DNA of 64,000 nucleotides from Paroedura picta (taxonomy: Eukaryota > Chordata > Lepidosauria > Squamata > Gekkonidae): contig NC_135384.1 in the NCBI RefSeq assembly GCF_049243985.1, forward strand, positions 11,032,501-11,096,500, written 5' to 3'. The notes below the pieces were generated by a model. That model had not been told where the DNA came from, made no database searches, and was given only the letters and a program-made list of their open reading frames with translations. This document shows, piece by piece, positions 54,506-64,000 of this stretch (positions within the stretch are counted from its first letter, which is position 1; every line of letters begins with the position of its first letter). A program made the position numbers and the translations under genes.

Positions 54506-56938
54506 AGCACTTTACACACAATGGGGAAAGGGTGTTGTAAACCTACCACTCTTTAGTAGTGGCCTGCACCAATGCATATGCAACAAGGTTGTTAAAATCT
54601 CTAGAGCTGATGATTGACAGCCTGGTATTTGAACAGGATGGAGGAGGTTGGCACAGTAACCACATTCAGCATGATGTTTGAAAACATTCCTAAGATGACT
54701 AAATGGTGACCAGCCCCAGGAACACTGCCTGTTCTACACACACTTCCACCTCCCCCCCCCCCGCCCAATTTTCTTAAAGTGTTATTTCCCCCATATATTT
54801 CTCTGTTTGCATTGTTTAAAGCTTTTTGCATTTGCCTTTTAGGCACTAAGGTATTCACATTGTGGCTTTCCTGACTTTCTCACGTGGACAGATGTCTGTG
54901 CACCTCCCACATGACAGATCCCGGGTTCAAATTCTGGACATGCCGAGGAAGCTAGATCAGGGGAAAACTCAAAACGACCACATAGAGAAAAATAAGCTGA
55001 GTGTATCCAGACAGTCCGAATGAATAAAAAGTCTACAGAAATCCACAGCCAACTCCAACAAGGAGGTAAAATGTTTGCCAAGTTCAACACAGGTTTGAAC
55101 CCCCCTCCGCTGCTGGATTACCTTGGGCCAATCATACCACTGAGCATAATCCACTAAGAAGGGGACACCAGTATAAGGTGTTGGGGGTCCCTGCTGGGAG
55201 CAAAAGGCGGGCTACAGAGGGAGGAAATATATAAATGTTCCTATTGTGATTTTTGTTGTGATGGGGGAAAGCATTTGTGCAGCCTGATAAGATCACTGTG
55301 TGCAGACTTTACCACCTCAAAAGCAAGAGAAAAAAAAAGACAAGAGCAGAGACAAAAATACCAGATCTAGTGGGTGGTTGTGGGGAGCATGTTAGTGAAT
55401 TTGCCAGGTTGTCAAAACTCACTGCACATTAAAAAAAACAAAACAAAAATCCAATATACCAGCTTGAAGCTTTGTTTTTGGCAACGACCCATTCTGTGTT
55501 CAGGTAGCGTTAGGGGATATCCGTACATGCCATTCCCCCACCTCTATTTCGAAGTGGTACAGCCTTGGGAGATCTGTCACGTGACAGATCACGTAGCTTG
55601 GCTCCGATTAGGCTTCTTGGTTGCTGGCATCAGAAATTGACAGCTGCTCCCTTGAAAAACTCAGCACCATAAATATTGCTGCATCATTCCTTTAACTTAG
55701 GTTTCCCTGGGCTACCTCCGAGTCCATTCGCTGAGTGCGGACGGGGGCGCGTGGAGGGGGGATTCACGTGCTATAACAATCTGTTCGTCTCGTCCATCAC
55801 GAACCTCTTTCTTCCCTTCTCGAGCGAACCTGGATGTGGTTCGAGGAGAGCGTCCCGTCGTTTGCCCGGGAACTGTAATCCAGATTCTAATTCCTCCGTC
55901 AGGCTGAGCAAAATACCCACTGGCCTAGAAAGAAGCAAGTGAGCCTTCAGTACCCTCTGGGCATGACCCCGGCCGATGGGGGCAGCTCCTTATCAAATTC
56001 ATCCCTCCAATGTCCACCGTCAACAAAGAGCTCTTTGGTTTGGCCTTCTTTTTTCTCCGGCTGGGCCAATAATCTCCAACAATTCTAAAAAGTAAAATGG
56101 CGAGAAAGGCACTGGATGGACTGCTCTGAGGCAGGACAGAGCCCTCCCAAACTTGAACTCAGGTGGAGGCGGCTAGGTTTTCCTGTGGGTCGGCAGCCGA
56201 CAAAGCAGCATGGGAGAGTCTTCGGAGGACTTTGGAGGGAGCATGGCATGGACACGAGCGTCCGTGCGTTTCCCCCCGGCCAAGGTACTGCGCGGCTCAG
56301 ACTGTCCTGTTCCCAGAGCCCCCGGGGATCGAATCCGGCCGTCCATGGCTAACCGGGGAGAAGAGCTTCCGATGCAGGCTCCACACCCAACGCTACAAGA
56401 CAAACAAGAGAGCCAGAAGTAAAACTCTTGGATGTTTCACTGAGTGACCTCAACTTTCTATTCCTGATTTTGGCATACATGGTTTATACCCGACTCCCTG
56501 CAGCCCAAACTCCAGGCAGTTTCCGACATTCTTACCTTGCCTGTGTGTTTGTGTCTGTGTGTGTGTGTAGTCAAGTCCCAGCCAATTTAGGATTGACTCC
56601 CCCCCCTCCCAGAGTGTTTTCAAGGCAAGAGATGAACGGAGCTGGTTAGCCGTTGCACGCTCCTGCAAAGAACCCTTGGTGATTTCCCACCTAAGTACTA
56701 AGCGGGGCTAATGCTGGATATAATATAAATATAATATATAATTTATACCCCACCCTGCCACATTGCTCAGGGCAGGTGACAATTATTACAAATCTTTAAA
56801 AGTTTACAATTTTCCTGATTCCCCCAGCTAAAATTTCCCCATTCAGGGTTTTTTTTGTAAAGAGCTGATCTTCCAACTCTCTTTTCCTCCAACGGTGAGG
56901 CCAGTCTTTACTGGTGGGTGTTATTTGAGGCCTTAGAC

Positions 56939-57074
56939 CAGGGGTAGTCAAACTGCGGCCCTCCAGATGTCCATGGACTACAATTCCCAGAAACCCCTGC
57001 CAGCATTCACTGGCAGGGGCTCCTGGGAATTGTAGTCCATGGACATCTGGAGGGCCGCAGTTTGACTACCCCTG
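56939..57074. mobile_element. Palindromic hAT MITE, copy 8
   Basis: 136 bp, CAGGGGTAGTC / GACTACCCCTG ends. Flanks CCTTAGAC and CCAGAGAC are a partly decayed duplication. It lies inside an L2-like LINE fragment (56719-57190). Confidence 0.88.
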
Positions 57075-57858
57075 CCAGAGACCATAAGCCTGGTGGAAAA
57101 GCTCCATCTTGCAAGGGCTGCAGAACTGATTTAGGTCCCGCAGGGCCCTGATCTCTCTTGGGAGCTTAGCTTTTGAGAGCTGAAGACATCGAGCTAGCCT
57201 GGGCTATGCAGGTCTTCCTAACATACATTGTATGTCCACAAAGAGGAGCCCTTCCCCGCCCCATTCCCATGTTCTGCGCAACACCCTCCATTCGTATTGT
57301 TAAAGCTTAACATTGCGTTTTCAAAAGGTTTCACAACAATCACTGCAGTCGCTCTTGCAAAGCAGGGCTCGTATTATTTTTTTTCCCCGTACGGCAACCC
57401 TCCGGCTGAAAAGCAGCATCTTTGCCCAGCGTCTCCCTGGCGAGTTCATGCCTGAGGTTAGATCCGAATCGGTGACCTTTTTGCATCCCTCACTGTTAGC
57501 CATGATGCTGTGCCAGCAGAAGGGGCATTAGCCAATTTTTAAACAGAGACAACTGGAAGGCCAACAAGGGCGGGGCAGAAGAAAAAACAAAAGAAGCTGC
57601 AGGGTGGAGAAACACATACCGGTTAAAAAAGGAAAGGAAACGGAAAGCACCTAGGCACACAACTGCACACTGAACGGAAACTGAGTTAATTCCTCTGAGG
57701 AGGGGGAAGATATCCCTGGAAAGGCAGACTAACAGCAAGGCAAGGGGAGATGCTGCGTGTTAACACTCTGGAGAAGATGGCAAGAGGAAATAGAGCGGGG
57801 AGGGGGTGCCCAAAGGCAGAAAGGTTCGGCGTGGGCGCTGTACCTGGCCGCCACAGCC

Positions 57859-60800
57859 TCAGAGTGGGGTCACTGGTTCGCCGGCAGCGCCAGAGCTCTG
57901 GCAAATAAAGAAAACACACACAAGGCTATCAGGGACAACGTGGTGGGGAGGAGGGACACTTGAGGGTAGAACAGGAATGTCACATCATCGGGGATGAACA
58001 CCCGCAGAGGCCTGTTCAGGCAAACAACCTTGTGGCTATCGGCACTTAAGGCAGGTGTGTCTGTCTCTCGCCCTCGGGGCGTGGATCCGCGGAGGCAACA
58101 CGAGCACGAGAAACCTATGGGTAGCTTTCTGCCCGAGGTGCGCCGGCTCTCGGAATGGCAATGTTTCGGAACCAACTGATACAATCTGCAGAACTGGTCT
58201 TCCCTGGAATGTGCCGCTTCAGGGGCCTGTCTAACTTTTTCCCGCGAGGAAGGCCAGAGGGAGAACTCACGAAGGAAGCCGGCCGGTCGCGGAGAACGCA
58301 AGCCTGGACCCTTTTCCTTGGCATGCCGGTTCTGCAGAGGCAGGGTGTTCCTTTGGCTGGTAAAGCATTCGAAGAGGCAAACCCCGCCTTGCCAAAGCAG
58401 CCGAGGAAAAGCTGGGCCTTGTTGATGCGGCGGAGTGTATAAGCAGGCCTGGAGTAAGGGGCTCCTTCACCACGAGCCCGTTGGAAAGGGGACGTACTCA
58501 CCGACTGGTGGTGCCCCACCGCAGAGCTACTCCCGGGCAGCGATCTCACCAGGCCCGATGGTTCCGGGTGGCTCGGTGAGGCTCCTTCGGAATCAGAGGT
58601 CTCGGCTACGGGGAACAGGAGAAAAGGTGTGAGTGAACCCGGAGCCGAATCCCTCCGAGAAGGCCCAGGGGGCAGGGGGGGAACCATGAGAGCGTGAGAG
58701 GAGCGGCACACTCACCCCTTGGTATAGGCTTGACATCTAAGTCCCACTCCTCTTCCTCAACGTGGCCGGGCAACGACAGCCCAGAAGGGGGGCCGGGGCC
58801 CAGGCCGAGGGGGGTCAAACGCTGGGCCGGGCAGGAGGAGATGCACATGGAGATCGCTGGATGGGCAGCTGAGGAGGACGACGGAAATAATCAGGGCTTC
58901 TCCCCACAGACACCTCCTGTGTGGACCATCAGCTGCCTCAGCTGGAGTCTCTTGCCTAACCAAGCACAAGGGCTGTCCCCTTCGGCCCTCTGCCTAATCC
59001 TTTTCCACGTGCAGCACAAGGGGATGAGAACCAGCATTGGTAGGAGCAGGGCTGATTGTTCAAACAGCACACGCTTCTACCACTCAGCTCACATACAGAG
59101 GCGTGCTTTACAGACCTAATGGTGTGGCCGAAAGAAGCCCTTGCTCAGTGATAGTATGGGGAACGTATCCGAGAATCCTCTTCGGCGTTGCATTCTAGAG
59201 ACGAAAACTGACCTTCTCTTGAGATAAGCACCCCAGAGGCCAGCCCTTTTCAACCTTTTGACCATGGAGGTACAACGGAAATATTTTTCAGGCTTCGAGG
59301 TACCGGGAAGCGACACCAGCTGACCACACCTCCCTGCCACACACCCCGGAGGTGAGAGGAGCCTTGGGTGGCAAAGGTTTAAAGGGCTGGGGCCGCTTCC
59401 CTTCCCACCCCCTCCAGGCCCACCCTTGGCCACTTGGGCAGGAGAGACTTTAAAAAAACGTAAAACCCTTTCTTACAGAGTAGCCAAGCTCTCCCCAGCG
59501 GCCCCCTTGAAAACTCCCATGCCTTCAGGGAGGGCGGTATATAAGTAAAATAACAAATAAATAAAGAGGTTACCTCCTCTTTCAAAAAGGGCCCATGCTG
59601 CTGGCTCCACGGCTCACCCCATTCTCTCTCAGCAAGAAAAGCAAAGCATGGGAAAGATTTCTTGAAGTTAGCTGTTGCCTTGAATCTCTAGCCCTGATTG
59701 GAGCGATCACCCGACTGGACGGCCCTACCCACCCTCTCCTAGGCATCCCTAAACCCACCTTGTCTCCACAGCAGCTCGGCTATAACGTTGGTCCATTTGT
59801 GTTTGACCTCAGCGGAGGCTGCCTGCAGCGTGTAGGACTGCCGGGCCGGCCCTCGTCCGAACCACAGCTCAAAGCGTAGACCGCTCGGCCCCACGCTCTC
59901 CGTCAGCCCCATAGATGCTGTCTGTGCAAAAAGAGGCAGGGGGTGGTTAAGGGAAAGTCAGGGTCAATGGTCCATTGGGACCAGTGGCAGCAGGAAGCGG
60001 GGCATCCAAATGCCACGGAAGTAGGCAGAGAAGAGGAGGAGAAGAGCCGTCAGGCTAAAATGTGGGATGGTGCGGCTGCCAAAATTCTGGTCTCAACTGT
60101 CAGATAGTTCTCACATCAGATTAGCCAGTAATGGTCTTGCCAGTCCCTCACAGCCCCAATATTGTACAGTTTCTTCCACTGACATAACCCCTGCACCTCT
60201 GCCGTTACTGGATTTTAATTTTTTTCCCCTCGTGTTCTGATGCTCTGATAAATCCAGTTAAGAAAAAGACTCTCTTCCCTCCCCTTTAATTTGTTGACTC
60301 CCCCACTGCTGGGTTACAATTCTGGAGCCAGACTAGAATCTGGAAACGCAGGTTCGAATCCCCACTCAATCATGGAAGATGGCTGGGCCAATCTCTGCCT
60401 CTCAGCCTAAATTACCTCACAGGGTTGTAGATGTGAAGAGACAATGGAGGAGGGGAGAATGCTGCTGGAAGAGGATTGAGAAAGGAAAGTGAGGTCTAAA
60501 TATTGAAATAAATTCCTTCCAGCTTTGTATCATACAAAATCAGTGGAGTAGATCGATTAAAAGCAGGCGTGGGAAAACTGTGGCTCTCTAGATGCCCATG
60601 GACTACAATTCCCACAAGCCCTTGCCAGCTGCTCATGGGAATTGTAGTCCATGGACATCTAGAGAGCCACAGTTTGCCCACCCTTGGTTAAGAACATCTG
60701 GAAGATCTGGAAGGTTCTCCACGGTGCCACAGAAGTTTGTTGGGTGATCTTGGCCTAAGCACACTCTCTCAGCCTAACCAACCTCACAGGGTTGTTGTGA

Positions 60801-63571
60801 CGGTTAAAATGCAAAAGAGTAGAATGATGTAAGTATCCTGGGGTCCCCATGGGTATAAATAGATGACATTAAAAGTATTGATTGATTGGATGAATGATGT
60901 AAAGAAAATAAACATGTATATCTGAAATGTAAGCACAGTTCCATCCAAAGAAGGGGGTGGCAGGTTACAGCGTATGAGCGATTGGGATCTGAGTGTCCTG
61001 CATAGTGCAGGGGGTTGGACTAGATGACACATGAGGTCCCTTCCAACTCTATGATTCTATGATTCTAAGCAATTCCGTCAGCTTGAGCAGCCGAAGTCTC
61101 TGTCGGAGGCCAGGGCCTCTGGGACGGCAGAGCTCCAAAATCCAAGGAAGGCGAGACCCTGCCCACCTGCAAGGCCTGTTTGCAGACGTAGCCGCCTTCA
61201 GCCCCCTTGCACTTCGTGAAGAGCAGCAGCTGCTCAAAGAGGAAGACGTGTCGCTGGCACTTTCGGCGCCCGCACACCAAAGTCAGCTCGCCACGCTGCA
61301 GCAGCGGCCCTTGTTCAGACAGCTTCACCTGCGGGCACACAGGAGCGCTATTCAGATCGAGGCGGTCGCATGTCCCCCTCCCCCCCCCCCACCATGAACA
61401 GCAACACAAGCAGCACTGGCCCAATGGACTTGCAAGGTGGCTCCCATCCAGAGCACGGATACCGCCCCCCCTCCCACTCCTCAATGCTGCAGGGAGATCA
61501 GAACATGCCAGCCCACCCAGGAAAGAAAGCACCTAAAGAACAGGGATACCGAAAGATGATGAAAGTTGAATTGGTGTTGGATCTGAAATATGGTACTGAA
61601 TACTATTAAAAATGTACAATGAGCTTGTTCCATACATAGTAACAGCCGCTAGGATCCTTTACGCATCAAGAACTCTTACCAGACGTTACAGACTGGTTAA
61701 ATAAACTGATGGCATGTGGGACAATGGCGAAACAGACATATTTTGGGGCACAAATATGTAGAAGAAACCGGGGTCCGATATTAGATTACACTGAACAATA
61801 AAAACTGCAAATTCCTTTCGAAAATAGACTATGTCCCTGTAAATTAAACACTCCTGACACCATACAACATATCTTAAGTTTGGTGTCGTGGTTAGGAGTG
61901 CGGACTTCTAATCTGGCATGCCGGGTTCGATTCTGCGCTCCCCCACATGCAGCCAGCTGGGTGACCTTGGGCTCGCCACGGCACTGATAAGATTGTTCTG
62001 ACCGAGCAGTGATATCAGGGCTCTCTCAGCCTCACCCACCTCACAGGGTGTCTGTTGTGGGGAGAGGAAAGGGAAGGCGACTGTAAGCCACTTTGAGCCT
62101 TCTTCGGGTAGGGAAAAGCAGCAAAGCGGCATATAAGAACCAATTCTTCTTCTTCTTCTTCTTCTTCTTCTTCTTCTTCTTCTTCTTCTTCTTCCTCTTC
62201 CTCTTCTTCCTCTTCCTCTTCTTCTCCTTCTTCTTGGATTGTCCCTTGTTTAATGTCCAGCGAAGGCATATTATATCTTTTATATCGAAATGGAGAAACC
62301 AAGAGACCTGATCTGCCAATTCTTATTGAGTGATAAGGATGCCAATGTCACGTTTATTATGGCTGAATTCTTGTCTTCAGCTTTTAAACTTAAACTGAAT
62401 GATGCATCCAGACTATCTCTGTTTACTTTGCTAATCTGCTTTATGCCAATAAAGGTATCGTATCGTATTGTATTGTAATAAAAATTGAAATTTAAAAAAT
62501 AATAATAAGGGATCCATTTTTAGGCTGAATATGCTGACTTGGGTGGAAATGCAAACTCTGGGGAAAACGCAGGACGCGGTGTGCAATATTAAGAACAAGA
62601 ACAAGCTGTCTCTCGTCAAGCGCCAGGTTTAGGATTATCTGCTCTTCAAACAGCAGTGCTGTTAATAGGTAATATCAGGTAGATCTCTTTTCCCCCCTCT
62701 CTGAATAAAAATGTCTTCCCCCTCAAAAGAAATCCCAAAATAATGAGTCCAGTGTGGGATTCAGTGGCAAGGGAGGAAGCAGCACATGCATGGGGGGGGG
62801 TGCTGTGAACTGACAGGAAGGAAGATGCAGCGTCACATGCCGGGAGCGCCCATGCGCTCACCTCGCAGCCCCGGATCTGCTCAGCAGCCAGCAGGTCCCT
62901 GCCTCGCTGCTCCTGGGCCTCCAGCAGTTGCTGGGCCTCTTGCAGGGCTTGGCGGTCGGGCCCCCGTTCGAGGTCACACTCGCGCATCAGCTCACCCAGG
63001 AAACGCCGGTACCGCTCCAGCTGGTCCAAGGGCTCGCGCAAGGCGCGTGCCATGTGCCCGTGCTCGCGCAGCTCTATCGGCCCCTTCTGAAAGGAGAAGG
63101 AAAGAAGGCGGCTGGGGGCAGGACAGCAGGAGTAGATGACTCATGAGGTCCCTTCCAAGTCTATGATTCTATAATTCCAGATGCCCACGGTCCCATCGAG
63201 GTCGAGATTTGGCCCCTTGTTCCGCCTGCCTGCCCGGAAACCCTGCAATCCCAGCTCCCCAAATTCAGCACGGTATGGGCAGAGCTAGCTCTGCACAGCT
63301 TAGCTAGCAACAGGTCAGTTTCCCGTGAACAACTGGTGTCCAGTTTTCTCTGCCCCAGAACAAGCGTACGTCAGGCGAGGCAAACCCATTAGGAGGCAAA
63401 GCGATTCTCCTACCAACGCTCAGTGAAGGAGCGTTGCCCCAAGGACAACATTCAATGTGGCCCCTTTGTGGGCGCGGCGCCTACCTTGCTGGTGGTTCGC
63501 AGGGAAGCCAGGGCGGCCTGGAACTTGTGGTGGTCTTTGGCATAAATGGCATAGAGTTGGAACTTCTCCCC
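57859..63571 (-). CDS. ARHGEF40: ARHGEF40-type DH-PH Rho guanine-exchange factor, 3' part
   Basis: Seven exons join in phase: 63485-63571, 62862-63086, 61167-61328, 59759-59921, 58716-58868, 58502-58605 and 57859-57897 (TGA), giving 310 C-terminal residues. The first two exons are the end of a Dbl-homology domain: [17 protein letters not shown], then the helix [16 protein letters not shown]. The next two are a PH domain: [20 protein letters not shown] and [20 protein letters not shown], ending in a conserved ELLWRQ helix. The tail carries [15 protein letters not shown] and ends PVTPL, like the WDLDVK and PTTPL tails of the ARHGEF40/PLEKHG4 group. The DH-PH unit catalyses GDP release from Rho GTPases. 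ARHGEF40 is preferred over PLEKHG4 because ZNF219 and TPPP2 are neighbours. The donor after the third exon is GTGGGC and after the fourth GTGGGT. The 5' exons lie beyond the window; nothing coding is recognised at 63572-64000. Confidence 0.85.
59235..59400. repeat. Unclassified hAT-like repeat in an ARHGEF40 intron
   Basis: CCCTTTTCAACCTTTTGACC and GGCTTCGAGGTACCGGGAAG are repetitive phrases. Ends unresolved. Confidence 0.35.
59520..59572 (+). repeat. L2-type tail
   Basis: GGGCGGTATATAAGTAAAAT followed by AACAAATAAATAAA. Confidence 0.6.
60340..60510 (+). repeat. Old tRNA-like SINE
   Basis: GGTTCGAATCCCCACTCAAT, CTCAGCCTAAATTACCTCAC and GGTCTAAATATTGAAATAAA. A second partial copy is at 60730-60860. 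Confidence 0.55.
60564..60686. mobile_element. Palindromic hAT MITE, copy 9 (variant)
   Basis: 123 bp, CAGGCGTGGGAAAACTGTGG to CCACAGTTTGCCCACCCTTG, with the same central core shortened. Confidence 0.8.
60962..61066 (+). repeat. CR1 LINE 3' end
   Basis: GAGTGTCCTGCATAGTGCAG, GGGTTGGACTAGATGACAC and GATTCTATGATTCTAA. It ends about 100 bases from an ARHGEF40 PH-domain exon. A shorter tail is at 63129-63176. Confidence 0.85.
61620..62480 (+). repeat. Non-LTR LINE 3' part, split by a SINE
   Basis: The right part encodes [16 protein letters not shown] and [13 protein letters not shown], a LINE ORF2 C-terminus, and ends ATGCCAATAAAGGTATCG plus (TATCG/TATTG) repeats. Left part 61620-61875, right part 62233-62480. 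I suspect an R4/Dong-type element. Confidence 0.55.
61876..62235 (+). repeat. tRNA-derived SINE with long (CTT)n tail
   Basis: TTTGGTGTCGTGGTTAGGAG head, GGGTTCGATTCTGCGC B-box-like, CAGGGTGTCTGTTGTGGGG body and about 85 bases of CTT/CCT units at 62149-62235. Confidence 0.88.
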
Positions 63572-63948
63572 CTGCGAGGCAGGAGAGAAAGAGGTTACAC
63601 GCCTGCGCACGCCACCGCCGAATTGGGGGTCGCGAAGGCAAAAACGCTGCTTTAAACCTTGGCACGTCAACCTTTCCCAGTCAACCTGGAGCTGCCTGTA
63701 GGGAAGCAGGCTTGTTCTCAGGTAAATAAACAAATAAATTGCGTGGAACTGGCACTCCTCTAATTAATGACTCGCTCAGGGCAAGGAACATCAGCAGTAA
63801 AATGAAGCTACAAATAACATGACCGCACATTTTAAATTAAGTTTAATTAAGCAAGTGAACTTAATTTAAAAATGTGTTTTAATGTTATTTAGAGCTGCAT
63901 GGGGATGTTACTCACCCTGACAGGTAGGGCAGTCCACAGAATAAAGAT

Positions 63949-64000
63949 GTATTATTATTATTATTATTATTACTACTACTACTACTACTACTACTACTAC
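63949..64000. repeat. (ATT)n-(ACT)n microsatellite at the window end
   Basis: ATT units change to ACT/CTA units and run off the window edge. Confidence 0.9.

Larger units (their letters stand above)
51721..57858. other. ZNF219-ARHGEF40 intergenic region
   Basis: It holds a single-arm MITE at 52706-52835 and another at 54163-54235, a 5S-derived SINE at 54321-54505, an old SINE at 55110-55240 and palindromic MITE copy 8. The rest, including 51721-52450 just upstream of the CpG island, shows nothing I can name. The ARHGEF40 3' UTR must begin at 57858, but no canonical poly(A) signal was found. Confidence 0.45.

Noticed and set aside
62015-62319. Poly-glutamate and poly-lysine frames
   Set aside because: Produced by the (CTT)n tail of the SINE.
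63890-63950. Extra ARHGEF40 exon near a GTGAG-like donor at 63910
   Set aside because: The adjoining sequence runs straight into a microsatellite, with no acceptor and no similarity to a DH domain.
1-64000. CRISPR arrays, operons, prophage, retroviral elements
   Set aside because: None was seen. Regular repeats are microsatellites or zinc-finger modules, and no gag, pol or env-like frame or LTR pair was recognised.

Overview
The window is vertebrate nuclear DNA, most likely from a squamate reptile. A gecko-like lizard is my best guess, from the repeat content: CR1 LINEs, tRNA-derived SINEs with a (CTT)n tail, a SINE ending in ACCTTTA, 5S-rRNA-derived SINEs, and very many short inverted-repeat DNA transposons. 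All genes have introns and all recognised genes lie on the minus strand. I see no bacterial, phage, CRISPR or retroviral content.

Layout, from low to high coordinate (3' to 5' of every gene). (1) 1.4-7.0 kb: TPPP2, tubulin polymerization-promoting protein family member 2, with three coding exons and a 168-residue product. (2) 8.0-14.9 kb: a tandem second copy, here called TPPP2-like. It has the same exon phases and a closely similar polyA signal and putative promoter, but its last exon is shortened and much altered. (3) 17.4-25.7 kb: a C2H2 zinc-finger gene of about 1261 residues and 15 fingers that I cannot assign to a named orthologue. It has a 46-nt first coding exon at a GC-rich promoter and one giant last exon. 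(4) 30.9-51.4 kb: ZNF219, a transcriptional regulator. It has four coding exons (one with only 6 coding bases), an 11-kb first intron and a large CpG-island promoter. (5) 57.9-63.6 kb: the 3' part of a DH-PH Rho guanine-exchange factor, called ARHGEF40 from its domains and position. Its 5' part lies beyond the window.

TPPP2, ARHGEF40 and ZNF219 are also neighbours in mammals (human 14q11.2, from memory). There ZNF219 points the opposite way to ARHGEF40 and TPPP2 lies on the other side of ARHGEF40, so the block has been rearranged and the unnamed zinc-finger gene and second TPPP2 copy are extra. The genes do not form a pathway; this is a gene-dense neighbourhood rather than an operon-like system.

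The rest is intronic and intergenic DNA filled with transposon copies. The most striking is a palindromic hAT-type MITE of exactly 136 bp in its intact copies (nine copies seen, several with clear 8-bp target duplications). Two of these sit in the same site of another MITE family, giving three-level nesting at 22.45-23.02 kb. Coordinates of splice junctions were read by eye from GT/AG signals and reading-frame phase. No alignment or database search was run.
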